A DNA stretch of 64,000 nt. Origin: Pseudoneurospora amorphoporcata. Its lineage: Eukaryota > Ascomycota > Sordariomycetes > Sordariales > Sordariaceae. The position numbers were made by a program, and so were the translations under genes. Numbering within the stretch: the stretch's first letter is position 1; every line of letters begins with the position of its first letter. Location: assembly GCA_033297205.1 (NCBI GenBank), contig MU859080.1:133765-197764 (forward strand). Direction: 5' to 3'. The notes beneath the pieces are model-generated. The model had not been told where the DNA came from. It saw nothing but the letters and a program-made list of their open reading frames with translations, and did no database searches. This document shows, one piece after another, positions 22,018 to 33,456 of the stretch.

Positions 22018-22835
22018 CGTGAAGTATTTCGGTGCGAGGGATGAAAGATTCGATGATCGTTAATGCGGTCGCCGTATCGGTAAGCAAGATGTATGTCGTG
22101 AATGATTGGCTATATGGGTATTGTGACGAAGGATAGAATGGGGTTCAACCGACGACGGGAAACTGTAACAGCTGTGGTTCAGGTCAGCAGACCGCAGCGG
22201 TTTAACATGGCCGGGGGACCCGAATCGAGACATATAAACGACGTACGGTAAGAAGAAGCGCCGTCAATGGAAACTTCAGGGAGCGAAGCCGCCTTCCTCT
22301 TGGAGAGTTGTAAAGACGATGTTCCAAGTAGGCGCTGTAGATAGGGCGCTATCAACCGCAACCGCGACCGCGAATGTCGACGAGAGCGTTGTGCATTTGA
22401 CGGAGCACATGCGTGACATCAGCAAGGCTCCACCCAACGGCACTGGGTGCCCATCCTGACCCCAAGGGTTCGGTTGGGGAGCTGTACAGTTAAACCGATC
22501 TCCAAGGACTATACAAAGTGCTCCTGTCGCCTCTAACCATTTTGTTTTCTGTAAAATGTCCAGCTAGGCGCCGGACCCCGCAGTTGCTCCTGTCCCATCC
22601 AACTGGGCGTTGACTGTCCCATCTAATTCCAGAAGCGTCCCGCGGTTGCAGCCCCTCAGTGCCGTCCTCTCCATACTAGTCTGCTGTATTGTACAGACCG
22701 CCCGCCCGCATCCGTCTTTCCTGTCAGGTCACATCTCTATTCCGTAGTCCCAAACCAACCCAAAAGTCAACCTTTACGACTTTCTCTCACTTTTTTAGAT
22801 ACCCCCATATCGTCACCACTCACTACACATTCAAA
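22018..22835. promoter_or_regulatory. Divergent promoter region, RING-CH gene / sgt2
   Basis: 0.8 kb between divergent start codons. It must hold both promoters. A pyrimidine-rich leader precedes the sgt2 ATG (tttctctcacttttttagatacccc). No specific factor site is claimed. Confidence 0.55.
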
Positions 22836-24060
22836 ATGGTATGCCATATCCCTTTCCCTCCTCTCTGCCTACCCCGTTCGTTCCCTTGAACTAGGTAAAA
22901 GCTAACCACTCCTCCTCCTCCTCCTCCCAAACAGACGACATCAAAGCAGCGCCTCGCGCTCGCCATCTGCGACTTCCTCAACACCTCCCTGACCGACGGC
23001 ACCCTCCAGGCCGACGACAAGGACAACATCGACATCGCCGTCAACTGCATCGGCGAGGCCTTCGGCGTCGACCCCTCCGATAAGGCTGCCGTGACCGAGG
23101 CCATCGGTTCTCAGAACCTTCTCCAGATCTACTCCGTTTACGAGAAGCTCAAGGCTACCAAGCCTTCCGCCGCCGCCGCCTCTTCCTCCACGTCTGCTCC
23201 CGCCTCTTCGAGCAGCAGCAATGGCCCCACAGAAGAAGATAAGAAGCAAGCCGAATCCCTCAAATCAAAGGGCAACGCCGCCATGGCCCAAAAGGACTAT
23301 CCCACCGCCATCGACTTCTACACCCAAGCTCTTGCCTTGAACCCGGGTAACGCCGTCTACCTGTCCAACCGTGCCGCCGCCCACTCCGCGGCCCGCGACC
23401 ACGAGTCTGCCCGCGCCGACGCCGAGGCCGCTGTCGCCATCGACCCCAAGTACACCAAGGCGTGGAGCCGCCTGGGCCTGGCGCGCTTCGCGCTCGGCGA
23501 CGCCAAGGGCGCCATGGAGGCGTACCAGAAGGGTATTGAGTACGAGGGCAACGGCGGGAGCGAAGCGATGAAGAAGGGGTTTGAGACTGCCAAGAGGCGG
23601 GTGGAGGAGTTGGAGGGTCAGGATGATGCGCCTGCTGCGTCTCGTAGCGCTGGTGGTGCCGGCGGTATGCCTGATTTGAGCAGCTTGGCTGGTATGTTCG
23701 GTGGTGGTGCTGGTCGCGGTGCGGGCGCTGGTGCCGGTGGTGGTGGTATGCCCGATCTTAGCTCCATTATGAGCAACCCCATGTTTGCTCAGATGGCCCA
23801 GAACCTGATGAGCAACCCTGACATGATGGCCAACCTTATGAGCAACCCGCGTCTCAGGGATATGGCGAACCAGTTCCAGGGCGGCGGCGGTCTCCCCGAT
23901 ATCTCTTCGCTCATGAACGATCCCAACGTTGCCGACTTGTGAGTCTATCCCTTCATGCTTTTCAGTCGAGGAGTTCAAGAATGCTGACAGTGTTGATAGG
24001 GCGCGCTCGTTCATGGGTGGTGGCGGTGCCGGCGGTGCTGGTGGTGCTGGTGGAAGGTAA
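22836..24060 (+). CDS. sgt2: SGT2/SGTA small glutamine-rich TPR co-chaperone, 355 aa, two introns
   Basis: Exons 22836-22838 (the ATG alone), 22935-23938 and 24000-24060. Intron 1 is GTATGC...AACAG (96 nt), intron 2 GTGAGT...GATAG (61 nt). The N-terminal ~65 residues ('QRLALAICDFLNTSLTDGTL') match the SGTA homodimerisation domain. Three TPRs follow at roughly residues 105-210, with the 'AESLKSKGNAAMAQKDYPTA', 'LSNRAAAHSA' and 'KAWSRLGLARFALGDAKGAM' signatures. The C-terminal Gly/Met-rich, NP-repeat region ('MSNPMFAQMAQNLMSNP') binds hydrophobic tail anchors. Sgt2 hands tail-anchored proteins to the Get4/Get5-Get3 pathway and binds Hsp70/Hsp90. A lone start codon in the first coding exon is unusual but fits the strong splice sites. 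Confidence 0.93.
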
Positions 24061-24589
24061 CGAGCTAGTGGAACTGTTCATGGATGATTTATGATTCTTG
24101 CAGCATTTTTTACCCGCTTAGCTCAGGTATAATAAAACAAGTTGACATAGTATGAGTTTACACGCAGACCAGAAGGCAAAGGATGAATGCATGCACCCAT
24201 TTGAAGGGCTGGATCAGATCGTTCATACTCTACGGTGTTACTGATACTCGAACTTGACGACAATACACATGATGTCCGTGACAATGAACTTCGAATAGAA
24301 CATAAGATTGAGAGCCATTACAGGCTGCGAGCCCCTGTTTTTTTGGTATTTGAATTACCACTCATATATACAATTCCTAACAAAGCACGAAACAATCCTT
24401 TTATTTCCGTGCCTGCCCAGCATCCAGTAGGATGAAACCCTTCCTCAAACTCCGCAATCCGCAAATGTTGAACCTCCCTAATCTTAATTGTCCCTTTCCT
24501 TAACCTTTAGTGTGATCATCTCTATTTACGTTTTCTACATCTCTCTGTACTTACCTCAACTTGTTTCATCAAACTCATGACATTCTTGC
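24061..24589. other. Convergent 3' spacer
   Basis: AT-rich 3' flank shared by sgt2 and ade-6; contains 'aataaaac' at about 24131, a plausible polyadenylation signal for sgt2. No gene recognised. Confidence 0.5.
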
Positions 24590-27500
24590 TTAACCAACCC
24601 AGCGTCTAGCGCTCATGAACATTCTCAACCAAGGGCCGAACTCGCCCCACTGGGAAAGCTGGTCCTCAGGAGCATAGCTCGTCACGTCAGCCATGATGGT
24701 TCTCTCAGGGTGAGGCATCATGGCCAGGACACGGCCATCCTTGCTAGCCACACCGGCAATACCAGTCGGGCTGCCGTTGGGGTTGAAGGGGTACTCCTCC
24801 GTAACGTTGAGACGGTTATCGACGTAGCGGATGGGGATGCCGTTCTGCTCGGTGAGCGCCTGGAAGTCAGCCTGCGAGTCGAACTCGGCGCGGCCCTCGC
24901 CATGGGAAACGACGATGGGGAGGCTGGAGCCGCCCATGCCGTTGAAGAAGACAGAGTTCTTGCTGGCCTCGCCTTCCTCGATCTTGACCATGCTGTAGCG
25001 GGCCTCGAACTGGGCCGAGGCGTTCTGCACAAACGTGGGGAAGTGCTCGGCGCCGGGGATCAGCGACCGGAGACGAGAAAGCATCTGGCAGCCGTTGCAG
25101 ACGCCCAAGCTGAAGGTGTCCTTGCGGTTGAAGAAGGCCTCGAGCTCGGCGCGGGCCTTCTCGTGCAGCAGGATGGACTTGGCCCAACCCTGGCCGGCAC
25201 CGAGAACGTCACCGTAGGAGAAGCCACCGCAGGCGGCGAGACCGGCAAAGTCGGCGAGAGAGCGGCCGTTGATGATGTCGGTCATGTGGACGTCCACAGC
25301 ATCGAAGCCAGCGGCACGGAAGGCAAAGGCCATCTCGGCGTAGCCGTTGACACCCTGCTCTCTGAGAATGGCGACACGAGGCATTTTGCCGAAGAAGCCA
25401 GTGATGGAGGCGGTGAAGGGAATGATGTTCTCGGCGGGAGAGTAGGTAAGGGTGTAGGAGAGACCAGGATCTTGAGAGTCAAGGAGCGCGGCATACTCAG
25501 AGTCAGCACAGGCTGGGGTGTCTCTCAGCTTCTGCATCTCGTACGAGGTCTTGCTCCACCACTGCTGCATCTCAGCCCGGTCAAGAGTGGCGAAGGGCTT
25601 GCCCTCGCCATAGTGAATGGTGAGTGTCTGCTTGGCAGTGGGCAGAACGACACCAATCTTGCGGATCAGGCCAGCAGGAGGACCGCAAGTGGCGAAGCAG
25701 CGCTTGAAGTTGATCTCATCCCCGACACGAATCTGGAAGACGGCACCAAGCTCCTCGTTGAAGAGCGCATCGGTGAGATCGGCCAAGCTTCCGGACTGGG
25801 ACACGCCGTCCAAGGTCAAGTCGACGCCGCAGCGACCGGCGAACATCATCTCGGCAACAGTGGTAATCAAGCCACCATCAGACCTGTCATGGTAGGCAAG
25901 GACAACGCCGCTCTCGTGGAGCTGAGCAAGAGCATCGAAGTAGTCCTTGAGGACGTCCACATCGCGCACATCAGGCGCCTCGTGACCGATCGCGCCGAAG
26001 GACTGGGCAAGAGCAGAGCCACCCAGAGCCTTGAAGCCCTTGGCCAAGTCGACAAACAGGAGAACGGTCTCGCCAACTTCCTCCACGCGACGAAGCTGGG
26101 GAGTCCATGTCCTGCGGACATCCTCAACGGTGGTGAAGGCAGAAATGACAACGGAAACAGGAGCAGTGACGCTCTTCTTGACCTCGCCATCCTTCCAGGA
26201 TGCCTTCATGGAGGTCGAGTCCTTTCCGACAGGGATGCTGATGCCGAGCTCAGGGCACATCTCCATACCAATGGCCTCGACGGCCTCGTAGAGAGCGGCA
26301 CCCTCACCAGGGTGGTTCACAGCGGCCATCCAGTTGGCAGAGAGCTTGACGCGCCTGAGATCACCACGGTAAGAGCCACCTTTGATGTCGGCAGCACCGA
26401 GGTTCAACAAACTTTCGGCCACCGCCATCCTGGCAGAAGCAGCAGGAGAAATGAGAGCAAGAGTGGGCTTCTCACCCATAGCCATGGCCTCGCCACCCTT
26501 GACGCCATTAAGGCCAAAGGATGAGAGGGTGACAGCAACATCGGCAACAGGAACCTGCCAAGGACCAACCATCTGATCACGCACGGTAAGACCACCAACT
26601 GTACGGTCACCGATGGTGATCAGGAAGGATTTGGACCCAACAGATGGAAGCCAGAAGACACGCTGAACGGCCTGTCTGAGAAGGTCCTCGTCGCTGGCAG
26701 AGTCGCCAAACGCCTCCTTGAGGCTGGCAACAGGGCTGAAAGCAGGCCATTGGGGCTTCTTGGAGGTGACGATGCGCTCGAGCTTACGTCCCTTGGGGAA
26801 GAGGACATTCATAGGAACATCGATAGGACGGGGGTACTCGTTGGACTGGTTGTCGCTCAAAATAAGCTTGGACACACCATCAGCCTCCTTGGAGATGACG
26901 GTTCCGACATTAGAGAAGCCGCAACGTTCTCTCCCTACATATGTTGTCAGAACTACCAGATACAAATGACTCGGGGTATTAGTGTGAACTTACGGCAAAT
27001 GCTGGTGAAACGCTCCATGCCATCGGGGTTGACTAGCAAGACATAACGCTCCTGAGCCTCGTTACACCAGATCTGAAGGGGGCTCATGCTCTTGTCGACG
27101 CACTCAACCTCGCGCAGCTCGAATCTGCCACCGAAGCCAGCATCCTGCACAAGCTCGGGCAAGGCATTAGAAAGACCACCAGCACCAACGTCGTGGATCA
27201 TGGCGATGGGGTTCTGGATGCCAAGGGCAACGCAGGTGTTGATGACCATCTGGGCGCGCCTCTCCATTTCGGGATTACCGCGCTGAACACTGTCAAAATC
27301 AAGATCGGCGTTACCCTCGCCTGAGTCATTGCTCGAAGCGGCACCACCACCCAAACCAATGAGCATAGCGGGGCCACCAAGAACAATGACATGGGCGCCC
27401 TCCTGGACGTCGGATGGGTTCTTGAGCGCATGCTTCTCCCTGACGGTACCGACACCACCAGCAATCATGATGGGCTTGTGGTAACCGCGGAACTCACCCT

Positions 27501-28722
27501 CCGCCTTGGTGTCATCGGCGGTAAGGAGGGTGCGGAAGGTGCCAGTAAGGCAGGGACGGCCGAACTCGTTGTTGAAGCGGGCGCTACCAATGGGAGCTTC
27601 CAGCATGATATCCAAAGCGCTGGCATAGTGGGCCGGGCGGCCGACGTCGATCTCCCAAGGAGCAGTGTGATCGGGGATGTGAAGATCAGAGACCCAGAAG
27701 CCGCAGAGACCAGCCTTGGGCATGGAGCCTCTGCCAACGGCACCTTCATCACGGATCTCACCACCAGAGCCAGTGGCGGCACCGGGGAAGGGCGCAATAG
27801 CAGTGGGGTGGTTGTGTGTTTCGACCTTGGCAAGGACGTGAATCAATTCCTTGTTCAACTTCCACGAGCCAGTCGAGTAGTCGGGGGACCAGAAGTTGAC
27901 GTGGTCACCCTCCATGACGGCAGCGTTGTCGCTGTAAGCCGAGACAGTGAAGTCGGGGGTGACCTTGTGGGTGTTTCTGATCATCTCGAAGAGACTCTTG
28001 CCCTTGGAGAAGCCGTCAATGGTCCAGTTGGCATTAAACTGCTTGTGACGGCAGTGCTCAGAGTTGACCTGAGCAAACATGAAGAGCTCAACATCGTGAG
28101 GGGGGCGACCGAGCTGGGAGAACTTCTCGACCAGGTACTCGATCTCGGACTGGTCAAGCGCCAAGCCACGCTCTTTGTTGTATTCTTGGAGGACCTGGAT
28201 AGGGTCCTTGCCGGGGGCGAAGATGTCGACGACTTCCAGAGTCTGGGGCTGGCCCTCGGCAAACATGGTGACCAGGTCGGGGGCGTCGGCCGAGAAGGTC
28301 TCGGTCATGCGGTCGTGCAGAACATCGCGGAAGGTGATGGTCTTGTCGTTGAAGGGCTGCTCAAACTCGATGTGGATGAGACGGCCACGCTCAATGCGAT
28401 GGATCTCCTTCTCGTAGCCACAGACCTGGGCAATGCTGGTGGCCTTGGAGCTCCATGGCGAGAGGTAGCGAGGAGTCACATACCACTTGCGCCCGTAGCC
28501 AATGTGTGTAAGATGGGGGGCGGCCTGGTCGGCAGAAAGAGGAAGAAGCTGGGCGAGCTTCTGCTGGGCGGAATTGGCATCGCCAGCGATGTGCGCATAA
28601 TAGACCCAGACGCCCGAGACAGACGACACCTTGATGGGGGCGGTCTTGTTGATGTGCTCCTTCAGCTTGACGGCCTCGGACGCCGTGTAGCAGGAGCTGC
28701 CCGTAAGAGTAAGGAACTCCAT
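24590..28722 (-). CDS. ade-6: Phosphoribosylformylglycinamidine (FGAM) synthase, 1357 aa
   Basis: Exons 28722-26994 and 26934-24590; the 59-nt intron (GTAAGT donor, TAG acceptor) joins 'TSICR' to 'RERCGF'. The large single-chain PurL-type architecture is complete: N-terminal PurS-like domain, linker, two AIRS-type halves ('FMFAQVNSEHCRHKQF', 'AKVETHNHPTAIAPFPGAAT', 'MIHDVGAGGLSNALPEL', 'PVGKDSTSMKASW'), and a C-terminal class I glutamine amidotransferase with 'GVCNGCQM' (nucleophile Cys1189) and 'MMPHPER' (catalytic His/Glu). It converts FGAR to FGAM using glutamine and ATP, the fourth step of de novo purine synthesis, in the cytosol. Length fits the ~1340-residue family. ADE6 is the yeast name; ade-6 is, to my knowledge, the Neurospora one. 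Confidence 0.97.
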
Positions 28723-30619
28723 TGTTGGATGGAGGGTGAGGCGCAAAGGCGCAAAATACCCAAGAGGTGTATGTAGGTATATGGGTTGGTGCGGTTGGTG
28801 AGTTGGAGGTTTGAGGATTGGCACACAGCCAAACGCTTCTCCAAAGGAGGAGAGATGCGTTCGGGAGGAAGAGATCTCCAAAATTCGAAGGGACCTGGGA
28901 AGTCTGAGAGGCGAGACGGGAGTCACGGTACGATGGCGGGGTGATAAGATAAGGAAACACAATGGGAGTCACACTGACACAGGGCAGTCACTTCACTCAC
29001 TGGACTCCGCTGAAAGGTCGCTGGAGTCGAGCGGGATGCCACTGTGATGAAGTCTGCGATGGCGTGCGTGTACCATGTTTGTCCAAAATTTTCGGTGGGG
29101 TTGATTTACATGAATTCCGTGTTGCTGATTGGTTAACCCGCCTTAAGCGAAGTGCCCCCGTCCGGTTCAGCGCCCCGGCGGGGCCGCTTCCGGTCCACCG
29201 TCCTCCGCTGATCGGCGAATCTGGCCGGCCCATCCACGTCTCGTATGGCATCGGACCTGCGCGTTTCATCTCGGTCGACGGGGACATGTCCTCCGCTGTT
29301 AACCGCACCGTCCAACCTCCGGACCGGACATGCGACGATCTCGTCGATGTCCTGTCAACGTCGTCCGCGAATAAACCCATCGATGGTATGGAACACTTGA
29401 GTGTGCCCATTATGTCCGCTCACCATTGAAGAAACACGGATGACGTCACTCCTGTTGATGCAGGTCTCAAGACATCACAGTCAAAGAGCTTTGAACGAGC
29501 TTGTTTGGAGTTCGGTTGACACTTGACAGAGTTGCACTAGCGTACATGGCGAGTTTACTTGGAAGGTAGCCCACATATGACCCTAACCCTCCGCGTGTGC
29601 CGCATGCCTCTTTTCTCGAAAGTCTGCGGATCAGGTTCTTCCCACCGAGGCACTGATGGCTGCACATCAAGCTTCCGTGATCTCTGCGACCGGAACATAC
29701 AACATGTGGAATCCTACGAAATCCGAATCTGCTTACCAGCTGACCCGAGGGTTAAGTCTAGTAGTGTCAGGGCTGTCCTCGGGACAGTGCCATAACAGCT
29801 GGGAGACCGGAGAATGGGCCGCCAGACTTGCAACCCTAACGCAACGTGTGACATTGGTCTTGAAAATGTTCCTGGAGAAAAAGGTTCGACGGCATAGCAG
29901 TGCTTTTCCCCCTGGCTTCTTACACTGCATTGCGGCTCTGTTGGGATAGCATTTCGCGATTCACGACTTCATTGGAACATCTTGGAGGACGCCATTTCCA
30001 GAACTGGCAACGATTGAGGGTGAACCATTCAAAGTTTGCAGTCTAATGCGTAGTCCAGACTCACGTCGATGTGGATGTGAACTGAAGATGCTCTTGACCA
30101 TCCGCAACCATCAAATGACGACCGGAGCAGCATACATCTCCAACAACAACAAACTGGAGCCGATGGAACCCGTCATCACTTCCCTTCTCCGCCGCCTTCA
30201 GTTGTCTCGAGCCTCTACCTGACCTTTATGCGTTCACCACCCTCGAGTCGTGTTGATGGTCGATATTCAGCGAGTCCTCTGTTGGAAACTGATTCAGCTT
30301 AGAAGAGTGCGATCGGAACGGGCTTGAGTATACATACACAGACTGATATAGGAAAGCCGAAGTTTTTTATAACATTCTCATTTGTCTATTACTCCACGTT
30401 GAATTTCAGCTATTCTGTAAATGTGCTCCTCGAACGACTGGGGTGCTGCTCTCGAGTGTCCTGGTTGAAGCCGGATGTCGCGCCCCGTCCCCCGCCCCTT
30501 CCCCCAAGGAAATCCATCTTCTTCCACTGCATGTAGTTCGCAAATTATTTTTACGACAAAGCATCATCAAAATTACGACTGTTCAAATGGTTACGTTTCT
30601 TAGAACAGCCTGAAATTTG

Positions 30620-30690
<71 letters not shown>
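30620..30690. repeat. Uninterrupted A homopolymer, 71 nt
   Basis: Pure A run between 'cctgaaatttg' and 'gaaaattgacg'. No reverse-transcriptase or SINE-like sequence is recognised beside it and no clear target-site duplication is visible. Confidence 0.95.
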
Positions 30691-30692
<2 letters not shown>

Positions 30693-32185
30693 AAATTGAC
30701 GCGCGATGTCTCTTACTTACATACCTCAACCTCCCTCGCCGATATCAGGAGGTATGCAGCCTGGAGGGGTTATGTTGATGAGCAACGACTACCATTTGCA
30801 GATTTCATATGCCAAAACCTGCCGTGCTGATTTCAGTGTTAATGCATTGATCACCAACCGGCCGATTTGGATGTCTGATTTGAGTCTCGACAATCGGTCC
30901 GTGAGGTGACAGACAGAGCCATCAGGTAAGTTCTCCGAGAGGTGCCTATGCAAGCGCAGTGCATCTTCGTAAAAATATGGTTTTGAAATACGCAAGAGGG
31001 GCCTTGAGGCGTCAAATATGTCCAACCGAACTGAAGCTTTCCATCATATTGATACTGACAAAACGTTTCCTAACTGCCTACATTCGTCATGCCCTTCCGA
31101 TGTCGTTTCTGGTGAAATTCAAGTCGTTCCATTCATATTCCTGCCGCTGATTCCATGCATGAATTTGCACACGCTCTTAGCAATAGCCTCAAAATCTTCG
31201 ATAACTGCATTCTCGGGAAAAGGGGGGAGAAAAAACGAGGGAAAAAAAGAGATGCCAATACATGAGACCAACCGATTGTTGCTTCAACTTCAAAAGGCGC
31301 AGTAGTAGATCCAGCCCGGCAGCTTACACAATCCCGCCGTATCGTTGAAAATCGAACTTCCAACCGGACGGGGCCCAACTAGTCAACAGTGGGAGATGCA
31401 GAGCTGGCAGCGGTGCTAGTACTGACTGCGCCAAAAGACCAGGATCGAACCGGGCGTTGGGTTGGGGTGTTGGAAGGAGGTGCCGGGACGGGAGCTTATA
31501 TAAAAGTGGAAGATACATACAAGTTCAGTCACTGGACGGGGTTGTAGGCCTTGGCCCGGGAAGGAAGGAGTGGGATGAGATGAAATATGTGACCTGCGGT
31601 TGCCGGCTGGAGGAGGCAGGGCGGCGGCAGGCAGTATCTAAGGCTGTTACGAAGTTTTTCACGTGCAGATGCTTCTGGCTATTCATTAGTCCATGATATC
31701 TGCTCCGCGTCCTGATCCCAAAGAAGCATTTACGAACAACCATTCCCCGGAGCTTTCTTGAGTTTTTGTCGTACGCTTTTGTGTCTATGTCTGTGAAAGC
31801 CTTGGAAGATTTACCGCTTCTCTCTACGCTGGACCACTTCTAGACTCAACAACCGTCGGATGCAACCTGGCAAAAATTGGTGGTTTGACTAGGTTGCTGT
31901 ACTTCATCAATGCATATTTCCAGATATAGTCTTGCTGGCACAGTTGAAATCAGTGAGTCCGACGATTACATCGGAGGCTGCATATATGCCGGGGACATTG
32001 AATCTTTAAAACTTCAAGCATGTGCAAGAACCATTTAAGCCCGCCTGCATGTATGAGTTTCCGTCTAAGAGTGTCCGTACAGGTATTTGGGACACTCCGT
32101 TGTCGATAGGGGTTGAATAAGCCCTCCAGCATTTAAGACTGACCTTCCTTTCTTTCCTCACATCGTAACCACTTCATTCCTTTGC

Positions 32186-32242
32186 ATCCATCATCTACCT
32201 ATTTAACACACGACCGATCCATCATCTACCTATTTAACACAC
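32186..32242 (+). repeat. 26-bp tandem direct repeat in the leader of the small gene
   Basis: Two copies at 32186-32211 and 32217-32242 beginning 'atccatcatctacc' and ending 'tatttaacacac', 31 nt apart. The second copy ends 17 nt before the ATG at 32260. Confidence 0.9.
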
Positions 32243-32259
32243 AACCAACTACAACAATA

Positions 32260-33222
32260 ATGGCACCTACCAAGACATCTAACAAGACCACGTCGGTGGT
32301 TCCGACCAAGAAGACTACGTCGGCCGACCTCTGCGCACCTCAGTGTGTGCCCGGCACCAAGGGGCAGGAGCGTCCATCGATGACCCATGTGGCCAAGGTC
32401 AAGAAGACCACCAAGAGAAGTGGTAAGTTGAATAGCAATGCAACCAATATATTACCACTGTTTTCTCCTTCTTTTACTCTCCTTTTCCGTCTTTCCATGT
32501 CTTTCTTCTTTTTCCGCCTTTTCTATGCATGTCAGTTTGCCCACCAGAATGCTTCATTCCCTTCATGATGTCTCAAGAACGAACACAGCTTGATCAGTGC
32601 CATCGCCCTTTGGGCCTCTGGCTCTCCACAGTCTGCTGTTGCCTGTGCCTGTGTCGCGTTTGTTATGCTCTTCTGCCCATCGGGACCTGTAACAGTTTCA
32701 TGCTTCCCATCAGTATGGTAAAGCTGTCATGGTGATTTGCTCCCTCCCAATACTTCCGCTCGCGCTGCTCACACTTGTGCTTCTCGCTACTTCTCCCATC
32801 TGTCATCGAGATGCTGTATGTTCTTGATTGCAACGTCTCGACCCTGGTACTCTTTGCCGAGAGCGACGAGCTGGTAACAACAACGGGTTTGAACGTCCAG
32901 CAAATTTTCGCTCTCTGGAGAGGATGCCGTCTAGTTGCATGCCCAGTTGTGCCGTTCGACGAAGTGTAATCAAGCTAGATCAGAACTAACCGACGGAATA
33001 GGGAACCATTCACCGCGGGAGGAGCGAAGGCGCCAAATGAACGCTTATATTGACGAACTCCGGATGAGGCGCTACCTGGAGTGGTTGACCGCCAAGGAGA
33101 AAGAAAGTAAAGAAAGACAAGAAAGAGAACATATATCTACCAAGAAAGTTAGTCCTCGACGAAAGTCCTGGTTGGTTGTTGGATGGAAAAAGATGACTTT
33201 TGCTAACGACTTACAAGGCTGA
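32260..33222 (+). CDS. Small basic hypothetical protein, 127 aa, long intron
   Basis: Model: exon 1 32260-32422 and exon 2 33002-33222. Exon 1 ends AGTG|GTAAGT; the exon 2 acceptor is AATAG with a strong 'ACTAAC' branch 10 nt upstream, and the join keeps frame (..KKTTKRSG|NHSPREERRRQ). The 579-nt intron is long for this window, so a cryptic internal exon is possible. The N-terminus is Lys/Thr-rich with two Cys ('DLCAPQCVPG'); the second exon is a charged, probably helical segment ('QMNAYIDELRMRRYLEWLTA'). A possible second intron from 33150 (GTTAGT, branch GCTAAC, acceptor ACAAG at 33217) would change the last residues. I do not recognise the family. Confidence 0.5.
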
Positions 33223-33247
33223 CGTTGGGAAACCTTCCCTGAGTCGT

Positions 33248-33260
33248 AGGGTTAGGGTTA
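33248..33260 (+). promoter_or_regulatory. Telobox-like motif upstream of mL40 gene
   Basis: 'agggttagggtta', two telomere-type GGGTTA units, 197 nt upstream of the mL40 ATG and on its coding strand. TTAGGG-type boxes in front of ribosomal-protein genes are known from other fungi, where Myb-type telomere-binding factors (Tbf1-like) bind them. Function here is inference. Confidence 0.45.
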
Positions 33261-33456
33261 TTTGTGGGGCCTGTTGAAGAGACCGACCAAAAAAGAGGCG
33301 AATACATTCTTGCATAAACGCACTCTCGGCGACCACAACATTGCGCGCAACAACAGCAAACGAAGTTCAGCGCAACCAAAAATACACGATACTACCCATA
33401 CAACACCCGTACACGAAGTAAAAGACGTGAAAAACCGAATACACGCAACGCGCACC

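Larger units (their letters stand above)
28723..32259. other. 3.5-kb gene-poor region upstream of ade-6
   Basis: Proximal 300-700 nt should carry the ade-6 promoter and leader. The rest shows only short ORFs without family features, a 71-nt A tract and a TATA-like 'ttatataaaag' near 31498. No mobile-element protein was seen in any frame. Confidence 0.5.

Noticed and set aside
24710..26524. 604-codon ORF on the plus strand
   Set aside because: Antisense shadow of the FGAM synthase gene, created by its GC-rich third positions; no family features. The same holds for 27391-28776.
30620..30690. A71 as the tail of a retrotransposon
   Set aside because: No reverse transcriptase, SINE-like promoter boxes or target-site duplication were seen nearby, so only the homopolymer is reported.
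31425..31450. tRNA-like T-loop on the minus strand (ggttcgatcctgg)
   Set aside because: T-stem has a mismatch and no D-arm, anticodon arm or acceptor stem could be built.
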